A stretch of DNA of 64,000 nucleotides from Blastocystis sp. Blastoise (GCA_039096225.1 JBBPEB010000009.1:709001-773000), one strand, 5' to 3'; positions 14,761 through 29,700 are shown, numbered from the stretch's first letter. The notes: generated by a model from the letters alone, not told the origin. Made by a program: numbers and translations.

Positions 14761-15318
14761 TATATACACTACGAATCGCTTTTTTTATTTTTATTTTTTT
14801 CTTAATGATCTGATATATATTATCATTTTCTCTATTGCTAAAATACTATTAACTGATATCCTTTTTGTTGTTTTCTAAACACATTATTTTTAACAATTTC
14901 AAGGATATCATCGTTATTCCAGATCCTCCTTTTTGAATATAAACCATATCATCAGTATCTATCCTAATATTCACAAACATTATTTACAAACCCATACGTT
15001 GAATAGAAACAATCCATTTTAGTATTAAAAAAGAAAAAAACATGACAAGAAAATACTTTTATGAATAATAATAATTTTTGTTCTAAAAATATATATATTC
15101 CCAAAGAAATGAGCGTAATGAATTCAAACCATTCACTGTTTGATCATTTGCATCATTTAATTCGTTTATTTCATATATAATCCAATGAAAAGCATCAGTT
15201 TAAAAAGGGTTTCCCTATAAACACAACCACAAATAATCTAAGGTATTCAATTCATTACATGTCAAACATCTTTTATAAATATATTTTTAGACTTATTTAT
15301 TCGTAAAACGGAGAAAAT
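14761..15318. other. Intergenic region, no gene seen
   Basis: Separates two plus-strand genes. Nothing recognisable; the final bases before the next ATG are GGAGAAAAT. Confidence 0.5.
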
Positions 15319-16569
15319 ATGCGTACTATTATCTTCCTTTTAGCTTTATGCAGTTATGCCTTTGCTTCTAAATGGGCTGTTCTTGTAGCTGGTACTACAG
15401 GTATTGAGAATTATCGTCATCAAGCTAATAATGCTCATGCTTACCATACATTAATTAGTAATGGTTACAAGCCAGAACACATTATTGTTTTTGCTAGTTC
15501 TGATGTTGCTGAAAGTCAATTGAATCCCATTCCTGGTACTCTTTATAATCATCCTGGTGATGATGCTATTGATTACAATGAAGGTCTTCATATAGATTAT
15601 TCTGGAAAGGATTGTTCTTCTGAAAACTATTTAAAGGTATTAATGGGTGACGAATCTCTTACTGGAAAGAAACTTCAAACGAATTCTGATGATACTATCT
15701 TCCTTGCTTATTTTGGTCATGGTGCAGGTGGTTTTGTAGATTTCCCTAATGGATCTTCTTTATTTAAAGACGAATTAATGAATACTTTTGATAAAATGTA
15801 TTCAGAAAATAAATATAATAGAATTGTTTACTATATGGATGCTTATCAAAGTAAAGCAATGTTTACTAGTCTTTCTATGAATAAAAGAATTTATGCTGTA
15901 ACTGGTGGATTACGTACAGAAAGTTCTATGGCTGAATATTGTGGTAGTCTTATTCATGGTAAGAAATTCCCTCTTTGTGTTGGTGATGAATTTAGTGTTC
16001 GTTGGATGGAAGAACTTGATGGTCATAATTTAAATAATACTCTTCAACAAACTTATGATATTTATAAAAATTTAATGAGTAGATCTTATATGCATCAATG
16101 GGGTGATAGTTCTTTTAAAAATGTAAAAATTGTAGAAATATTTAGAGGTGAAAATTATTTAGGTTCTTCAAAATTAGCTATAGATATTCATAAGAATAAT
16201 CTTCGTAATTCTGTTGATACTTATAAGAATCTTTATTCTAATTCTATTCAATCTCTTTCTTTTTATGAAGAATTACTTAAGATTAATACGAATAAGAATC
16301 TTGAACAAATGATTAAAAATAAATATGAAATTCTTAAAAGATCTATGTATCAAATAGATGAATATATGGGATCTTTAATTCGTATATTAAAACATATGAA
16401 TGTTATTCATTTTATTACTCCTGTTGATTCTGTTGATAATATTCAATGCTATAAGGAAGGTATTCAAATATTAAAACATAAGTTTGGTACTTATGATTAT
16501 ATGTATAAATATTATGATATAATTGGCTCTCTTTGCCAACAATATAATGCTACTACTTCTTTTATGTAA
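15319..16569 (+). CDS. Secreted legumain-like (C13) protein lacking the catalytic cysteine
   Basis: A single intron-less frame of 416 residues. MRTIIFLLALCSYAFA is a clear signal peptide, followed by the C13 start KWAVLVAG. The peptidase fold is well kept: NYRHQANNAHAYHTLISNGY (legumain RHQAD region, including the Asn/Arg/His of the active-site pocket), HIIVFA, NPIPGTLYNHP, IDYSGKD and the catalytic-His segment FLAYFGHGAGG. However, where legumains have EAC-E-SGSM, this protein has MDAYQSKAM, so the nucleophilic Cys is Tyr and the preceding Glu is Asp. The S1-pocket Asp is still visible in VGDEFSVRWMEE. A helical C-terminal pro-domain-like region follows. I infer a pseudo-protease, possibly a regulator, inhibitor or binding protein in the secretory or lysosomal route. 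There is one uninterrupted exon in an intron-dense neighbourhood. Confidence 0.9.
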   Translation: MRTIIFLLALCSYAFASKWAVLVAGTTGIENYRHQANNAHAYHTLISNGYKPEHIIVFASSDVAESQLNPIPGTLYNHPGDDAIDYNEGLHIDYSGKDCSSENYLKVLMGDESLTGKKLQTNSDDTIFLAYFGHGAGGFVDFPNGSSLFKDELMNTFDKMYSENKYNRIVYYMDAYQSKAMFTSLSMNKRIYAVTGGLRTESSMAEYCGSLIHGKKFPLCVGDEFSVRWMEELDGHNLNNTLQQTYDIYKNLMSRSYMHQWGDSSFKNVKIVEIFRGENYLGSSKLAIDIHKNNLRNSVDTYKNLYSNSIQSLSFYEELLKINTNKNLEQMIKNKYEILKRSMYQIDEYMGSLIRILKHMNVIHFITPVDSVDNIQCYKEGIQILKHKFGTYDYMYKYYDIIGSLCQQYNATTSFM

Positions 16570-17545
16570 ATGTATTATATATATTATATTATATATTATA
16601 TTATTTCATAATTGAAATACATATAACTTTATTTCGTTTTTTAAGAAAAATATATATATATTCTTTTTCTTATCTATTTTGATTTATTAAATGTATATAT
16701 ATATATTGTTTTTTAAATAAGAAATCTTAAAATCAGTAAAGTGAATAGAGTTTTCATATTCTCCTATTGATTCATTATATATGTGTTTTGTTAGTCAATT
16801 GTTTTTTAATATTTATTAATTCATTAACAATATTACTCTTAATCAATTATTTTAAAGAAAATTTCAGCTTTTTAACTGTATTTCTTCCTTTGTGTGCGTC
16901 ATGCTTTTATCACTATATATGAATATGATAAAAAAAAACAAATATTTATACAAAAAAATTAATTTTATTTTATACAAAGCATCTATTTTTTATAATCGAT
17001 TTCATGCTACTATATATGTTACTTTTAGATGATAATAATCAACAGCATAATTAATATTCACAAATCTTTTTTTATATAACAATATTCTTAGTAATAACTA
17101 ATTAAGTTCTTGCTTATCATTCCTTGACTTATGACTAAACATATTTCAATATTTGTATATGCTTTAAACAAATTTGATTCTTACGAAAAAATTTCATTTA
17201 CTTTTCCATAAAGCTTATCATCATCAACATGTATGGCACACTTATCCTCAAAAATCTCAGTATAAATACTAAGATAAATTGAATGAAAAACGTCTAAGGT
17301 CATCATTTCCAACAGTTTTTCAAAAGACTAAATGATGTTACTTAATCTATATAATCGAAACACATCAAATAAATGATCTATCCTTCTTATTTCTATATAT
17401 TAACATAACATAGTTGATTTAAAGATTTGTGATTGATTTCCTTTGTTTTCTATAACAATACGAGTCAAAAAAGCAAAATATTCTAGAAAGTGTCAAGAGA
17501 AAAGTTGTTAACCAAAATATTTCTTTGATTGTGGAGTTATTTACA
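16570..17545. other. Intergenic region, no gene seen
   Basis: Almost 1 kb of AT-rich sequence between the legumain-like gene and RPAP1. No coherent ORF on either strand. Confidence 0.5.
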
Positions 17546-18618
17546 ATGGAGAACGATTTATACGATCAAGAAATATATTATCAGAAAGGTGAGAAAGCAT
17601 CAACGCGATTCATGAGAGTTCAACAAGATGATGGTCTTTCTGATTTACAAAAACAAGGAGATGTTCATGTTCATCCTAGTCTAGACGAAGTTCCAGATCC
17701 ATCTGACACTAAGAAATCTTCTACTATGTCTGTTTTACCAATGTTAAACAATCCTCTTGGTGAAATTAAAGAAAAGAAAGTTGAAATTAACTTGATGGGG
17801 AAGGATACAATTGATCTAAATTTAAGGAAAACTGGATTTCCTGAAATTCAAAAAAGAGATCCTACAATTCATTCTACAACAGCTAGGTATTTGCTTTTTT
17901 TTTTGTTAAATATATATTTTTAATTTAAGTTATATTAATTGAAATATATATATATATATATAGTGGAGGTAAAAAAAAGTCTTTATTTAAATTAGCTCGT
18001 GAGAAAAAACAAGAAATGAAACAAATTCATCAGAATAATAAACAAAATGAATATTTAGATAATAGTTCTAATCCTAGTTTTACATTATCTCCACTTTCAA
18101 ATTGTATATATATATCTTTTTGGTGTTATTATTTCGTTTTATCTTATTTAGATTAAATTGTTTTTTTTAATACATAAATTATTTTTCATTTTATGAATAA
18201 TTCATGGTTTAATTAAATAAATAATTATATATATATGCATTTATATGTTTAATATTTTTAATATATATAGCAACAAAAGAATTATCTTTTTCTTCTGTTT
18301 CTTCTTCTACAATAGAAAATACTCAATCTATAGAATCAAATAGAATATTACAAAGTGATATAGATAAAGAAGTAGCTAAAATGATGTCTGAAATGTCTGA
18401 AGAACAAAAATTAAAAGAAAAAGAAGAATTATTACATCAATTATCACCAGGATTAATTCATTTCTTAAAGAATAGAAAAGATAAAAAGAATAATAATTTG
18501 GTTAATAATAATTTGGTTAATAATAATTTGGTTAATAATAATGATAAAGAATTAATGAATACAAATTCGAATACTGATGAATTAGTAGAAGGAATTCATA
18601 AAATAGATAATCAATTAG

Positions 18619-18651
<33 letters not shown>

Positions 18652-18885
18652 TATTATATTCTTCTAATAATAATAAGAAAAAACCAATATTACCTCCAAA
18701 TACATATATATCCCCAAAGGCTGATTTATCGTGGATTAAGAATGAAGATGATTTACATTATGCTGCTTCTTTATTACCCCCAACAGAACGAATGAAATTA
18801 GCATGGATATATCCTGATTTAGATCCTTCTATTCATATCATACAACCACCTCAATATAAACAAATTGATACTAATAATAATAATG

Positions 18886-18923
<38 letters not shown>

Positions 18924-21900
18924 TCAAATAATAATTCAAATAATTCAAATAATAATTCAAATAATAATAATAATAATTCAAAGAATAATTCAAATAATAA
19001 CTCAAATAATAATTCAAATAATAATAATACATCTTCTTCTCCTTCTTTTCGATTTGATTTTGAAGGTAATTTATTATTATCCTCTACTACTGCTAATACT
19101 ACTACTCCTCTTGTATCTTCTATACCTATATCATCTGGTTTATATCACCATGGAGAAGAATCCGATCATCCTGGATATACTATTGATGAATTATTATACT
19201 TATGTAGAAGTTCAATGAAAGGACAACGAACTATAGCATTAACAACATTAAGAAATATAATTTATCAAAGATCAATACGTACTATGTATTATCAAGATAT
19301 ATATCCAATTACTTTATCTTCATTATTACCTAAAACATTATTAAATACATTATCTATGGGTACTAATGAAGAAATATTAATTGCCATGCAATGTTTTATT
19401 TTATTATTTGAATTTCCTGGTGAATTAAATCGAACCCTTATTAATAGTGTATTTTCCCGTGGTTATGAACATGTTAAAGTTCAATCAAATAGTCAAGGTG
19501 GATTTGATGCAATAGATGTAGATCCTCAAGAGGAAGATGAAAATAGTAAAGATAATTCTATACTTAATACTAATAATACTACTACTACTAATAATAATAA
19601 TATAGAAGATGAATTATTATATACAACTAAAGGATGTAAAAATATCATGAATGTACTTGTAAATAATGACATTGTTCATATACTTATACATTTATTTCTA
19701 TTAGATCATTCAGATGAATTCTATTGTATATGTATTCATTTATTAACAATATGTATAGAAAGAAATACAAAAGCATGTATTCAGGTTATGACAAACACTG
19801 AATTTTTACAAAAATGTAAAGATATATATTTATTAGGTATTGATTTTAATAATAGAAATCAATTAATTAATATTATTATGAATAGAGAACAAAATAAAAA
19901 TAGTATTCATGTATTTAAGAATTCTAATGGAAATGAAATAAATACTATTTCAAATCGTGTTTTCCTTTTTGAAACTGAAAGTGATAATAAAATATCAGTT
20001 TTAATATATATATTATATTTATTTGAATGTATGTGCATAAAAAATAAGCAATGTGCTGAATTCTTCTTAAAAAATAATTTTATTTCTTATATTCGATTAT
20101 ATTTATTAATAAGAAAAGAAGAAGATTCAAAGGTATTCTATAAAGAAGAAGAAGGAAATGAAGAAATTAATGAAGATCAAGGAATTAATTATATTATTAA
20201 TTTATATAAATATGCAGTGATTGAAGGTTCTTTGAGTTTTTTAAATACAATATTTCATTATAATATAGATACAGAGAATATAGAAGCATTTATTGATAGT
20301 TATGTTATATTAGAATCTTATAATAATATAAGTATATCCTGTTTATGTTGGTCTATTCATAGTATAAGTATAATATCTCGTCAATCTTTAGATCTTGAAG
20401 ATATTTTTAGTTATGTAAATACATTAATTACTCAAGCATTAGAAAGACTAACAGATACATCTATTGGTATTACTATTAAAGGATCTATCTTATATTATTT
20501 ATGTATATATTTTGAAATTATTATAAATCGTGAAGATAGTATACATTATAAACAACGTATATATGAACAAATAAAAGATATACTTATGATATATATGAAG
20601 AAAGATGAACTCAATATACAAAAGATATTCAATAAACAATATACATTAAATGAACAGTGGATGTCCTTTATTCTACATAGAGATCATGTATATATAATTT
20701 TATTCTATTTTTTTATATATTATAATTTTATTCTATTTTTATTATATATTATAGTTATATTTTAATTTTATTGTATATTATAATTGTATTTTAATTTTAT
20801 TATATATTATATAATTTATCTTATTATATTTTTCATAATATATTATATAATATATTTATTATATTTTATATATATACTATTTTATTAATTAACAAAAACC
20901 TAATAATAATATTATTATTAAATAATCAATATAATTTTATAACTATTTCTTTCTTCTCTAGTTAGAACAAACAATAGAATTACATGATATTACACATAAC
21001 TATACACTTGAAGAATATATATATATTTCATATAATAATTATTTATCAAATTTTTATAAATTATTATATATATATGAACGTTATGATCCTCAAATTATAA
21101 ATATATATAAACAAATTAATATTATTCCTTATTTATTAATATCTACTTCAAATAAACATACACTTCTTTCTAGTTCTCCTCCTCTTACTCCTAATTATAT
21201 GTATATACATCGTTATTCATATATATCTCTTATTTATTTATATTTATTACTTTCTGATCTTTATAAACATCAAATTATTTGTAAAAATACATTCTTACCT
21301 TATTATTCTTTATCTTTTTCCTTACCTACATATATATTACCTGGAGATGAATATTTATGTTTATCTATATATATGTATTTATTATATGATTATACAATAA
21401 TGGATTTATTATATGATCATATATTTGAATCTAAAGGAATAACAAAACATTCTATATTTGATTTTATTCAATTAAATTCTCAATATATATGTTCAGGCCA
21501 ATCATTACAATATTCAGAATTATCATGGGATATTCTAAAATTACAGAGACAATCCTTAATTATTCAGAATTACCAATCTATTACTTATTTACCATTAGTT
21601 AAAGAATATATATTATCTCCTTTATTTGCTTTACGTTCTAGATATGAAGATATATATGAAAATACTCCTCCTTCTATTATACAAACAAAAGAACAAATAT
21701 ATACATATATACAATTATGGTTATTATGGAATTCATCTCAATTTGAATATTGGAGTGAATTACCTTTAGGATTACGTTTTTATGCATTATTACATTTAAT
21801 ATGTGTGGATATTAATATTATAATAGATCCAGAAATACAATCTTTATATCATACTTTATTATTTACTATTCTTAATATATCACCATCTTCTTTAAATAAT

Positions 21901-22449
21901 CATAATAATCAAATATCTTCTTCTTATATATATAATAAAAATAATGAAGATTATTATAAAATAAAAGAATGTACTTCACATCAAGATTGCTTATGTGATT
22001 TCCCACGATTATTCCCTCATTTAGAAGTAGAAAAATATATTAATAAATTATTAGATATTATTATTGATGAATCTTATGGTGAATCTATATATATAGATAT
22101 ATTATTAATATTTTTATATGATTGTCGAGATATATATATAAAGAAATTTATTTATGATCGATTAATTGAAAGTAGAGTCATTAAAACTATTTGTTTTTAT
22201 GAATATAATAAAAATTATATTCATTTTGATTGTACTGTTGATGAAGATGAAGAACTTATTGATACTTATGTATATATTATATGTCAATATCAACAACCTA
22301 TTCTTAATAATAATTGCTTATATGTACATATGCTAAGAACTATTCAATCCTATATACAAAATAAAAAACATCATTATTTATATATTGAACGTAAAATTCA
22401 AAATGCACTACCTATGAATGTCCTTAATCAATATATTTATCATTCATAA
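17546..22449 (+). CDS. RPAP1: RNA polymerase II-associated protein 1 (RPAP1)
   Basis: Four exons (17546-17886, 17964-18103, 18271-20687, 20962-22449) join in frame from MENDLYDQEIYYQKGEKAST. RPAP1 works with GPN GTPases in assembling and importing RNA polymerase II and in the Pol II-Mediator link. Evidence: the N-terminal RPAP1 signature EKEELLHQLSPGLIHFLKNR; then, after Asn-rich inserts, the RPAP1 C-domain signature FRFDFEGNLL followed by SSGLYHHGEESDHPGYTIDE and LLYLCRSSMKGQRTIALTTL. The rest is a long alpha-helical, ARM-like C-terminal body, as expected. Low-complexity inserts (poly-Asn near 18610-18650 and 18870-19030; a NNNLV repeat near 18491-18540) interrupt it. An in-frame TTG at 17525 is not the start; the ATG at 17546 is. 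Confidence 0.93.
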
Positions 22450-23164
22450 AAGTTTTCTTTTTTTCTTTTGTTAAACTATATTTATTTGTCTTTTTATTAT
22501 TTTTAGTTGTTCCTTATAATTATTTGTATTTACTTGATATATGTGGTTTCTCTCTTTTTGTTTCCAATATTATTTTAGTAAGACGTTTTGCTTGTAATCA
22601 ATTAAAGTTTCATTTTCTTTTTAAAATAAGCAAATAATTAACTATATCAAATTCATTCTACATCACAAATTGTAGTTTAGACTCTATATGATATAAATTA
22701 TCGGTTTTTAATGACAATAATAGAATAGTTGACGAGACTCTATTCCTATTTTCTAATCTTAATTTCATTCTTTATTAGTTATAATGTTTCAATTAATCTA
22801 ATAATGCATTCAGACCAAATATACATACATAAGTTCAATTTGATGACTACATTGTTCATAAAACTTGTTTTATCACAATAAAAACGATGAAGAAGTCCTA
22901 TTTCATTCAAAGTAGCATCACCAATAAAAAAAAACAAATGAAATAACTGCAAACTTTTAAAAACTAGATAAACAAAAAAAATTAAAATAATCATTAGAAT
23001 TCTGTTCTGTATAGTTGGAAAAAAATATTTTTCATATTTCTTTGAATTCTTAAATATCGATTTATTTGTACTTACACAATTTACAATTGTTCATTTCAGT
23101 TTTCATCGTCTTCTAAAATAGTTTGTGAATCTAATCTATTTATTATTCAGAAAAATTCTACAAC
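22450..23164. other. Intergenic region, no convincing gene
   Basis: Between RPAP1 and the p300/CBP gene. A minus-strand frame at 22779-22994 has slightly less repetitive composition (DATLNEIGLLHRFYCDK) but no splice partner or known domain, so I do not call it. Confidence 0.5.
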
Positions 23165-24949
23165 ATGAATAATGGAAATTCAAATCAAATCACTGAAAAG
23201 ATTAAATTATCTTTTGTAATCATGTATCGCTATTTTTACATTACAATAATATATTTTATTTTAGTCAAAAATGTTTGTTTAATCTTGGCTATAAAGCATT
23301 TGGGAATAGTCGTCCGATTATCCAATGTTTGTTTGGAGAAATTTCGAAAAAATATGGATCTGTATATTAATTGTAGTCAATAACAAAAATCTTATTCTTC
23401 ATTTTTAGGAATTACGTCCAGAATATATCACAGAGTATCAGGCCTTTATTAAACTTTTAGTTGAAAATAATAAAAAATATTTAGATTGTAAATAACTGAA
23501 TTATTTTTATTTAAGTTAAATATTTATTTATATAGCTGTATTTATCAAATTCTCAGGTTTACGTAATAGTGGAAGTGTTTATACAACTACAAATAGTAAC
23601 AGAGTAAATGTATGAATATAGTTTTTTAATATATATATATATATATATAATATATATTTGTTAAAATTTATTTATTTCTATATTTTTATATAGGGATCAA
23701 AAAGGTAAATTTATTTTTATATATTATATATAGTATGTTATATATATATATTATATTTCTCTTAGACCTTCTACTTTGGAACGTATACCCCAACGTATTA
23801 TTACTAATGATAATAATAACATAGTTAATAATAATGTTAATAATAAAAATATTAATAATAATATTAATAATAACATAGTTAATAATAACATAGTTAATAA
23901 TACTAATAATAATATAGTTAATAATAATACTGCTCTAATTAATAATAATAATAATCCAAATATGATTGTATATAATAATAATATGATGAATATAAAAGAT
24001 AACAATAAATTACCTGCTACTATGATGGCTACAAATAGAAATATTATAAATACCATGAATGGACCTACTAATATAAATTATATTAATACTAATAATAATA
24101 ATATTAATACTAATAATAATAATATGGATATGAATATAATTGGTATTCCTTTAAATCAATCTCAACCTCAACCAACTGTATATATAAATCCATCTATTCT
24201 CAATAATCCTAAAAAGAATACAAATTCTACTAATAATAATATTAATAATATTCCATCTTCTACATATATACCTTCAATATCTTCAACTATGTCTCGATCT
24301 ATTCCTTCTAAAGATATAAATAATAGTAATAATATAAGTCTTATCAATAATTCTATTAATAATAATCCTATGAATATGAATATAAATATTCCTTCATCAC
24401 TTTTACAACCTTCGTCTTCTACTTCTTCTTCTTCTCTACCTACAAATAATTCGATATATAATCCATCGAATATATGTATTTCTGGAACACAACTGAGTAG
24501 ATCCTCATCTGTCAAGGATACTATTCCTAATTATATGAACACAAATACTATTGCTTCTACTCTTATAAATCCTTCAATATCAATAAATAATAATAATAAT
24601 AATAATAATCTATCCATTTTAAATCCAATATCAAATACATATATAAATACAGAAATACAATCTGATTTAAAGAATAGTATTCCTGATTATATGATTCCCC
24701 AATTATCTCCTCAATTTAAAGGAAGAAAGCAATTACTTTCGGATCAAGATATAAATAAATTAAAACCTAATAATATATCAAATACTTTTCTTTCTATTCC
24801 TTCAAATCCCTCATTAGTTACGAATGAACATCAAAATACTATTCCAAATCATAGTTTAGATTCTTCTTCAAATACTTTTAATTCTACTCTTCAATATAGT
24901 GTTAATCATAATAATAATAATAATATTTCAGATAATAATAATATTTCAG

Positions 24950-24981
<32 letters not shown>

Positions 24982-26663
24982 CTGTCTACAACAAGTGTAT
25001 CTTCAATTAAGAATAAGAGTCATTCTTCATCAAATATAAACAATAATCTTCCTATTTCTGAAAGTATAAAGACTACTGTTAAAACAATAACTTCAAAAGA
25101 AGACAAAAAAATAAAAGAACGAAAACAACGAAAAACTTTAAATAAAGATAAAATTGAAGGATTATCTACAGAAAGTAAAAAGAAAATGCATAATATTTAT
25201 TTACATTTATTACATATGCAAACATGTAAAACTGAATGTAAAGTATATTTTTTAATTTTATATATTATAGTTATTATAATAGTTATGATATTATTATTAT
25301 ATTTATATTTATTATTATATTTATTATATTTTTTATTATTATGTTTATTATATTATAATATTTATATTTATATTTATTATTATTATGTTTATTATATTTA
25401 TTATATTTATTATTATATTTATTATTATATTTATTAAGGATTTTCCAAATTGTCGTGTTCAAAAAGAAAAAATTACACATGCATATTTATGTAAAGGAAA
25501 ATGTCAAGTATACAATATACTATATACTATAATATATATATATATATATATAGGATAAAGAATGTGAATGGTATACACGATGTTTAAATCATATATTAAA
25601 TTGTACAAATAAAAACTGTGAAGTTTGTGTTCCTCCTCAACAATATTTACCTGTATATATATATACAACTATTTATTCTTTCATTTATTATTTCATTATA
25701 TTTATTATATTTATTATTATATTTATTATATTTATTATTATATTTATTATATTTATTCTTAATATATAGAATACAAATATAAAAGATTTATTTCATCAAA
25801 TAGAATCTCAACCAAGTTTATGTTGTTCTGCACTATTAACGTTAACACATAAACAAGTATTTTTATTCGATATTTTTTAATATTATTTTTTTATAATTCT
25901 TTATTATTATTCATTATTATATTTATTATTATTTATTTTTTTATAATATATATATATTTTTTATATAATATTTATTATTATATATATTTAGATTCAAGAT
26001 CATTTATTGATGTGCCAAGAACGGTTTTCCCCCGTGTGGAAACCAAGTTTTTTAAATAAAGAATTAGCAGCTGTTCATAGAGACCTAATGGCTTTAGAGT
26101 ATATATATATATATTATATTTAAATATTTTTTATTATCTATAATATTATTTTTAAAGCATATAATATAAGAGTATATGTATATATATATATATAGCATAG
26201 AGAATGTTTTTCATGACCCTGTTGATCCTATAAAGTTAAATATTCCTGAATATTTTAAGATTATTAAACATCCGATGGATTTCTCAACAGTTAAAAATAG
26301 AATAAGAAATGGAGAATATCATCATCCCCGCGAATATTATAAAGATGTAATGCTAGTTTTAAATAATGCAACTACATTTAATCCTTCAGATAATGCTATT
26401 CATCAATTTGCGGATCATTTAAAAACCGAATTTGAGACTTTATTTTCCATATTAAATAAACGTCATGAAGATGCAATACATAGTATAGAGACAAGTACAT
26501 GTAATATCTGTCATGGAGGTACATTCTTATTAGAAGGACAAACATTACATTGTACCGGTGAATGTAGAGAAATTATTAAAATAAATACAAAATATTGGAC
26601 TGACCCAGAACGATTATTTTGTTGGTATATATTGCTATTATATTTATATTAATATTATTATTA

Positions 26664-26717
<54 letters not shown>

Positions 26718-29700
26718 GTTATTATTATACTATAAACATTTCTATTCTTATATATATATAGGTGTGCTAATTGTTATGCCAAGTTACCTGACGATATAAT
26801 TGTAGATGAAAAGAATATAAAGAAAACATCATTATTTATGGAAGATAACAAACCCACACAAAGTAGCGAAGATGTATATATATATATATATAATGATTAA
26901 TAATATTATATAAATAATATTATTATTAATGATTTATTAATTTACTATATATGTATTTGTATATATAAGAATTGAATAGAATAAAAATATTATATATATA
27001 TATATATAGTGGATAGCATGTTCATGTTGTAATAAATATAGTCATCAAATATGTGGATTAGTGAATTCTAGAATAAAATCAAATGAAAGTATATATATAT
27101 GTCCTTCCTGTATTCTCTCCTATAAACAATATAAACCACTTGAACATAATCCTAATATATTCCCTTCTGCATCTGGTATATATATTTATTATTTTTTATT
27201 ATATATATGTTATTTTATTTGTTATTATATGTATTATATTTATTATATTTATTATATTTATTATATATATTATATTTATTATATTTATTATATTTATTAT
27301 ATATTATTATATTTATTATTAATATATATATATAGATCTTCGTAGTACAGAATTATCTCAATATATAGAGCATAGAATTTGGAATCGTATTAATATACTT
27401 ATGAAAAAAGATAGTGAGAAATATGCACGTGCCATTGAGGATCTTCCTCAACCGTCACCTCTAACCGTACGATTAGTATTAAATAAGGAAGAAATATTAG
27501 AGACTCAACCTAATTTTTATAAATATTTCAAAAATGCTGGGTTTCCCAAGGAAATTATATATAAACAAAAATGCATTTGTTTATTTCAAGTAAATAAAAA
27601 TAATATAATGATATATTTTTATTTATAGAATTATATAAATAATAACTATATATATATATATAGTCTATTGATGGTATAGATGTTCTTCTCTTCGTTATGT
27701 TTATATATGAAAGTGACCATACAGCTCCTCAACCAAATAAACGAAAAGTCTATATATCTTATCTTGATAGGTATATATATATTATATATATATTATATTA
27801 TATATAATATATTATATAAACAAATATATATATTCCTTTATATATATATAGTGTTCGTTATTTTCAACCTTCACAATATCGAACAGCTGTCTATAAAGAA
27901 ATATTATTAGCTTATTTAGATTATATTAAACAGAAAGGATATGTTACCGCCAATATTTGGGTTTGCCCGCCAAGAAAAGGAGATGATTATATTATTTATT
28001 GTCACCCTCCTGAGCAGTTAATTCCCACGAATACGCGTCTCGGGAAGTGGTATGATGATATATTAATGGAAAGTCATAAGGAAGGAGTAGTATTAGAAAT
28101 AACCAACCTTGTTGATGAATATCTATATAACTACTCTAAAAGGTATATTATTATTATATATTTATTATATATTATTAGATTATTATTATATATTATTATT
28201 ATTATGCCTATAATATTTTATTATTTTGTTATTATATTATATTATAATATTATATTATATATATATTATATATTATAAATAGACATGATGATTATTGTGT
28301 TATGGATGTTCCTCATTTCTCAGGAGATCATTGGGTGATTGAGAGTGACGCAAAGTGTGCCGATGTTCTAAAAGAAACAAATGGAATTGGCGTATCTAAG
28401 AAAAATGATCAGAACGATGGAGAAAAAGTATTTAATAGTAATTATTATTATATATATATTTATATATATTAGAAGAAAAAAATAAAATCATGTTATCCAC
28501 AAAAAGCTTCTGTTAGTGCTAAATTATTTGAATCATTAAAAGTATATAAATATATATAGTATACATATATATATCTATAACATATAAATCATTATATATA
28601 TATATAGTCTTATAAATCACGTTTAGCAGTAGTAAAATTACAATGGCAATGTATAAAATGTAAAGAGTATATAATAGAAGGTAATGTATATATATGGAAG
28701 AATAAAGATGAAGATAAAGAGAGTAATAAACGTACGGGTCAACCTACAAAAATAGTAGAAATGGAACCATGTTTATGTGAATCTTGTTATAAGAAAAATA
28801 CAGATGCTAAAAGAATCTTTATTAAAGAATATATACATACAGAAGATGATAGTAGTAATGATATAGAAATAAAGAATAATGTGAATATGCCAGTATTTGA
28901 AAGTCGACAAGCATTCTTATCTGTTTGTCAATCAAATCATTATCAATATGATCAAGTATATATATATATTTATTTGTTTTTATTATTATGTTTATTATTA
29001 TAATATATATATATATATGTTATCATATTATTACAATTTATATATATATATATAGTTACGTCGAGCTAAACATAGTACTCAAATGATATTATTTCATTCA
29101 TTTAATACTGGATATAGATTATGTGAATATACTTGTAATAAGGTATATATTACCATTATATATATATAATATTATTATCTATTTATATTATTATTATCTA
29201 TATAGTTATATATATATAATATTATTATTTTACATATAATCTTAATATATATATATAAATAGTGTATGGAAGAAATAAAGGATGGATTTCGATATCATTG
29301 TAATGTTTGTAAAGATTTCGATTTATGTGAAAATTGTTATAAGAATGAAAAACATCCTCATCTTCTATATAAAGTAAAAATCATGCAAGTACATTTCTCA
29401 CAAAGTCAAAATGTATATATATATATTTATTTATTTAACTCCTATATATATATTAATATTATTTTTTTATATATTATTTTTATATATTTTTTTATATAAA
29501 ATGTATTTCATGTTTAAAATAATTATATATATATATATAGAGCCAAGATAGTAAAGAATATGATCGTCAGTTACAAGGGTTATTACATATTTCCACGTGC
29601 GAAAGCATATGCTGTGGTTTCCCTCTTTGTGTGACGATGCAAAATATCTTTAAACACATGTATTGCTGTATAAAACCTAATACTTGTTCAATTTGTATTC

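Noticed and set aside
14850-14910. GATATCCTTTTTG as a second U12-type donor
   Set aside because: It lies after the MIOS-like stop codon with no following exon or branch site.
17525-17545. Upstream extension of RPAP1
   Set aside because: It starts at TTG; the ATG at 17546 gives the expected N-terminus.
22779-22994. Minus-strand frame between RPAP1 and p300
   Set aside because: Short, mostly hydrophobic by AT bias, without flanking exons or recognisable motif.
24168-24515. Minus-strand acidic/hydrophobic frame in the p300 linker
   Set aside because: Antisense of the Asn/Ser-rich coding exon.
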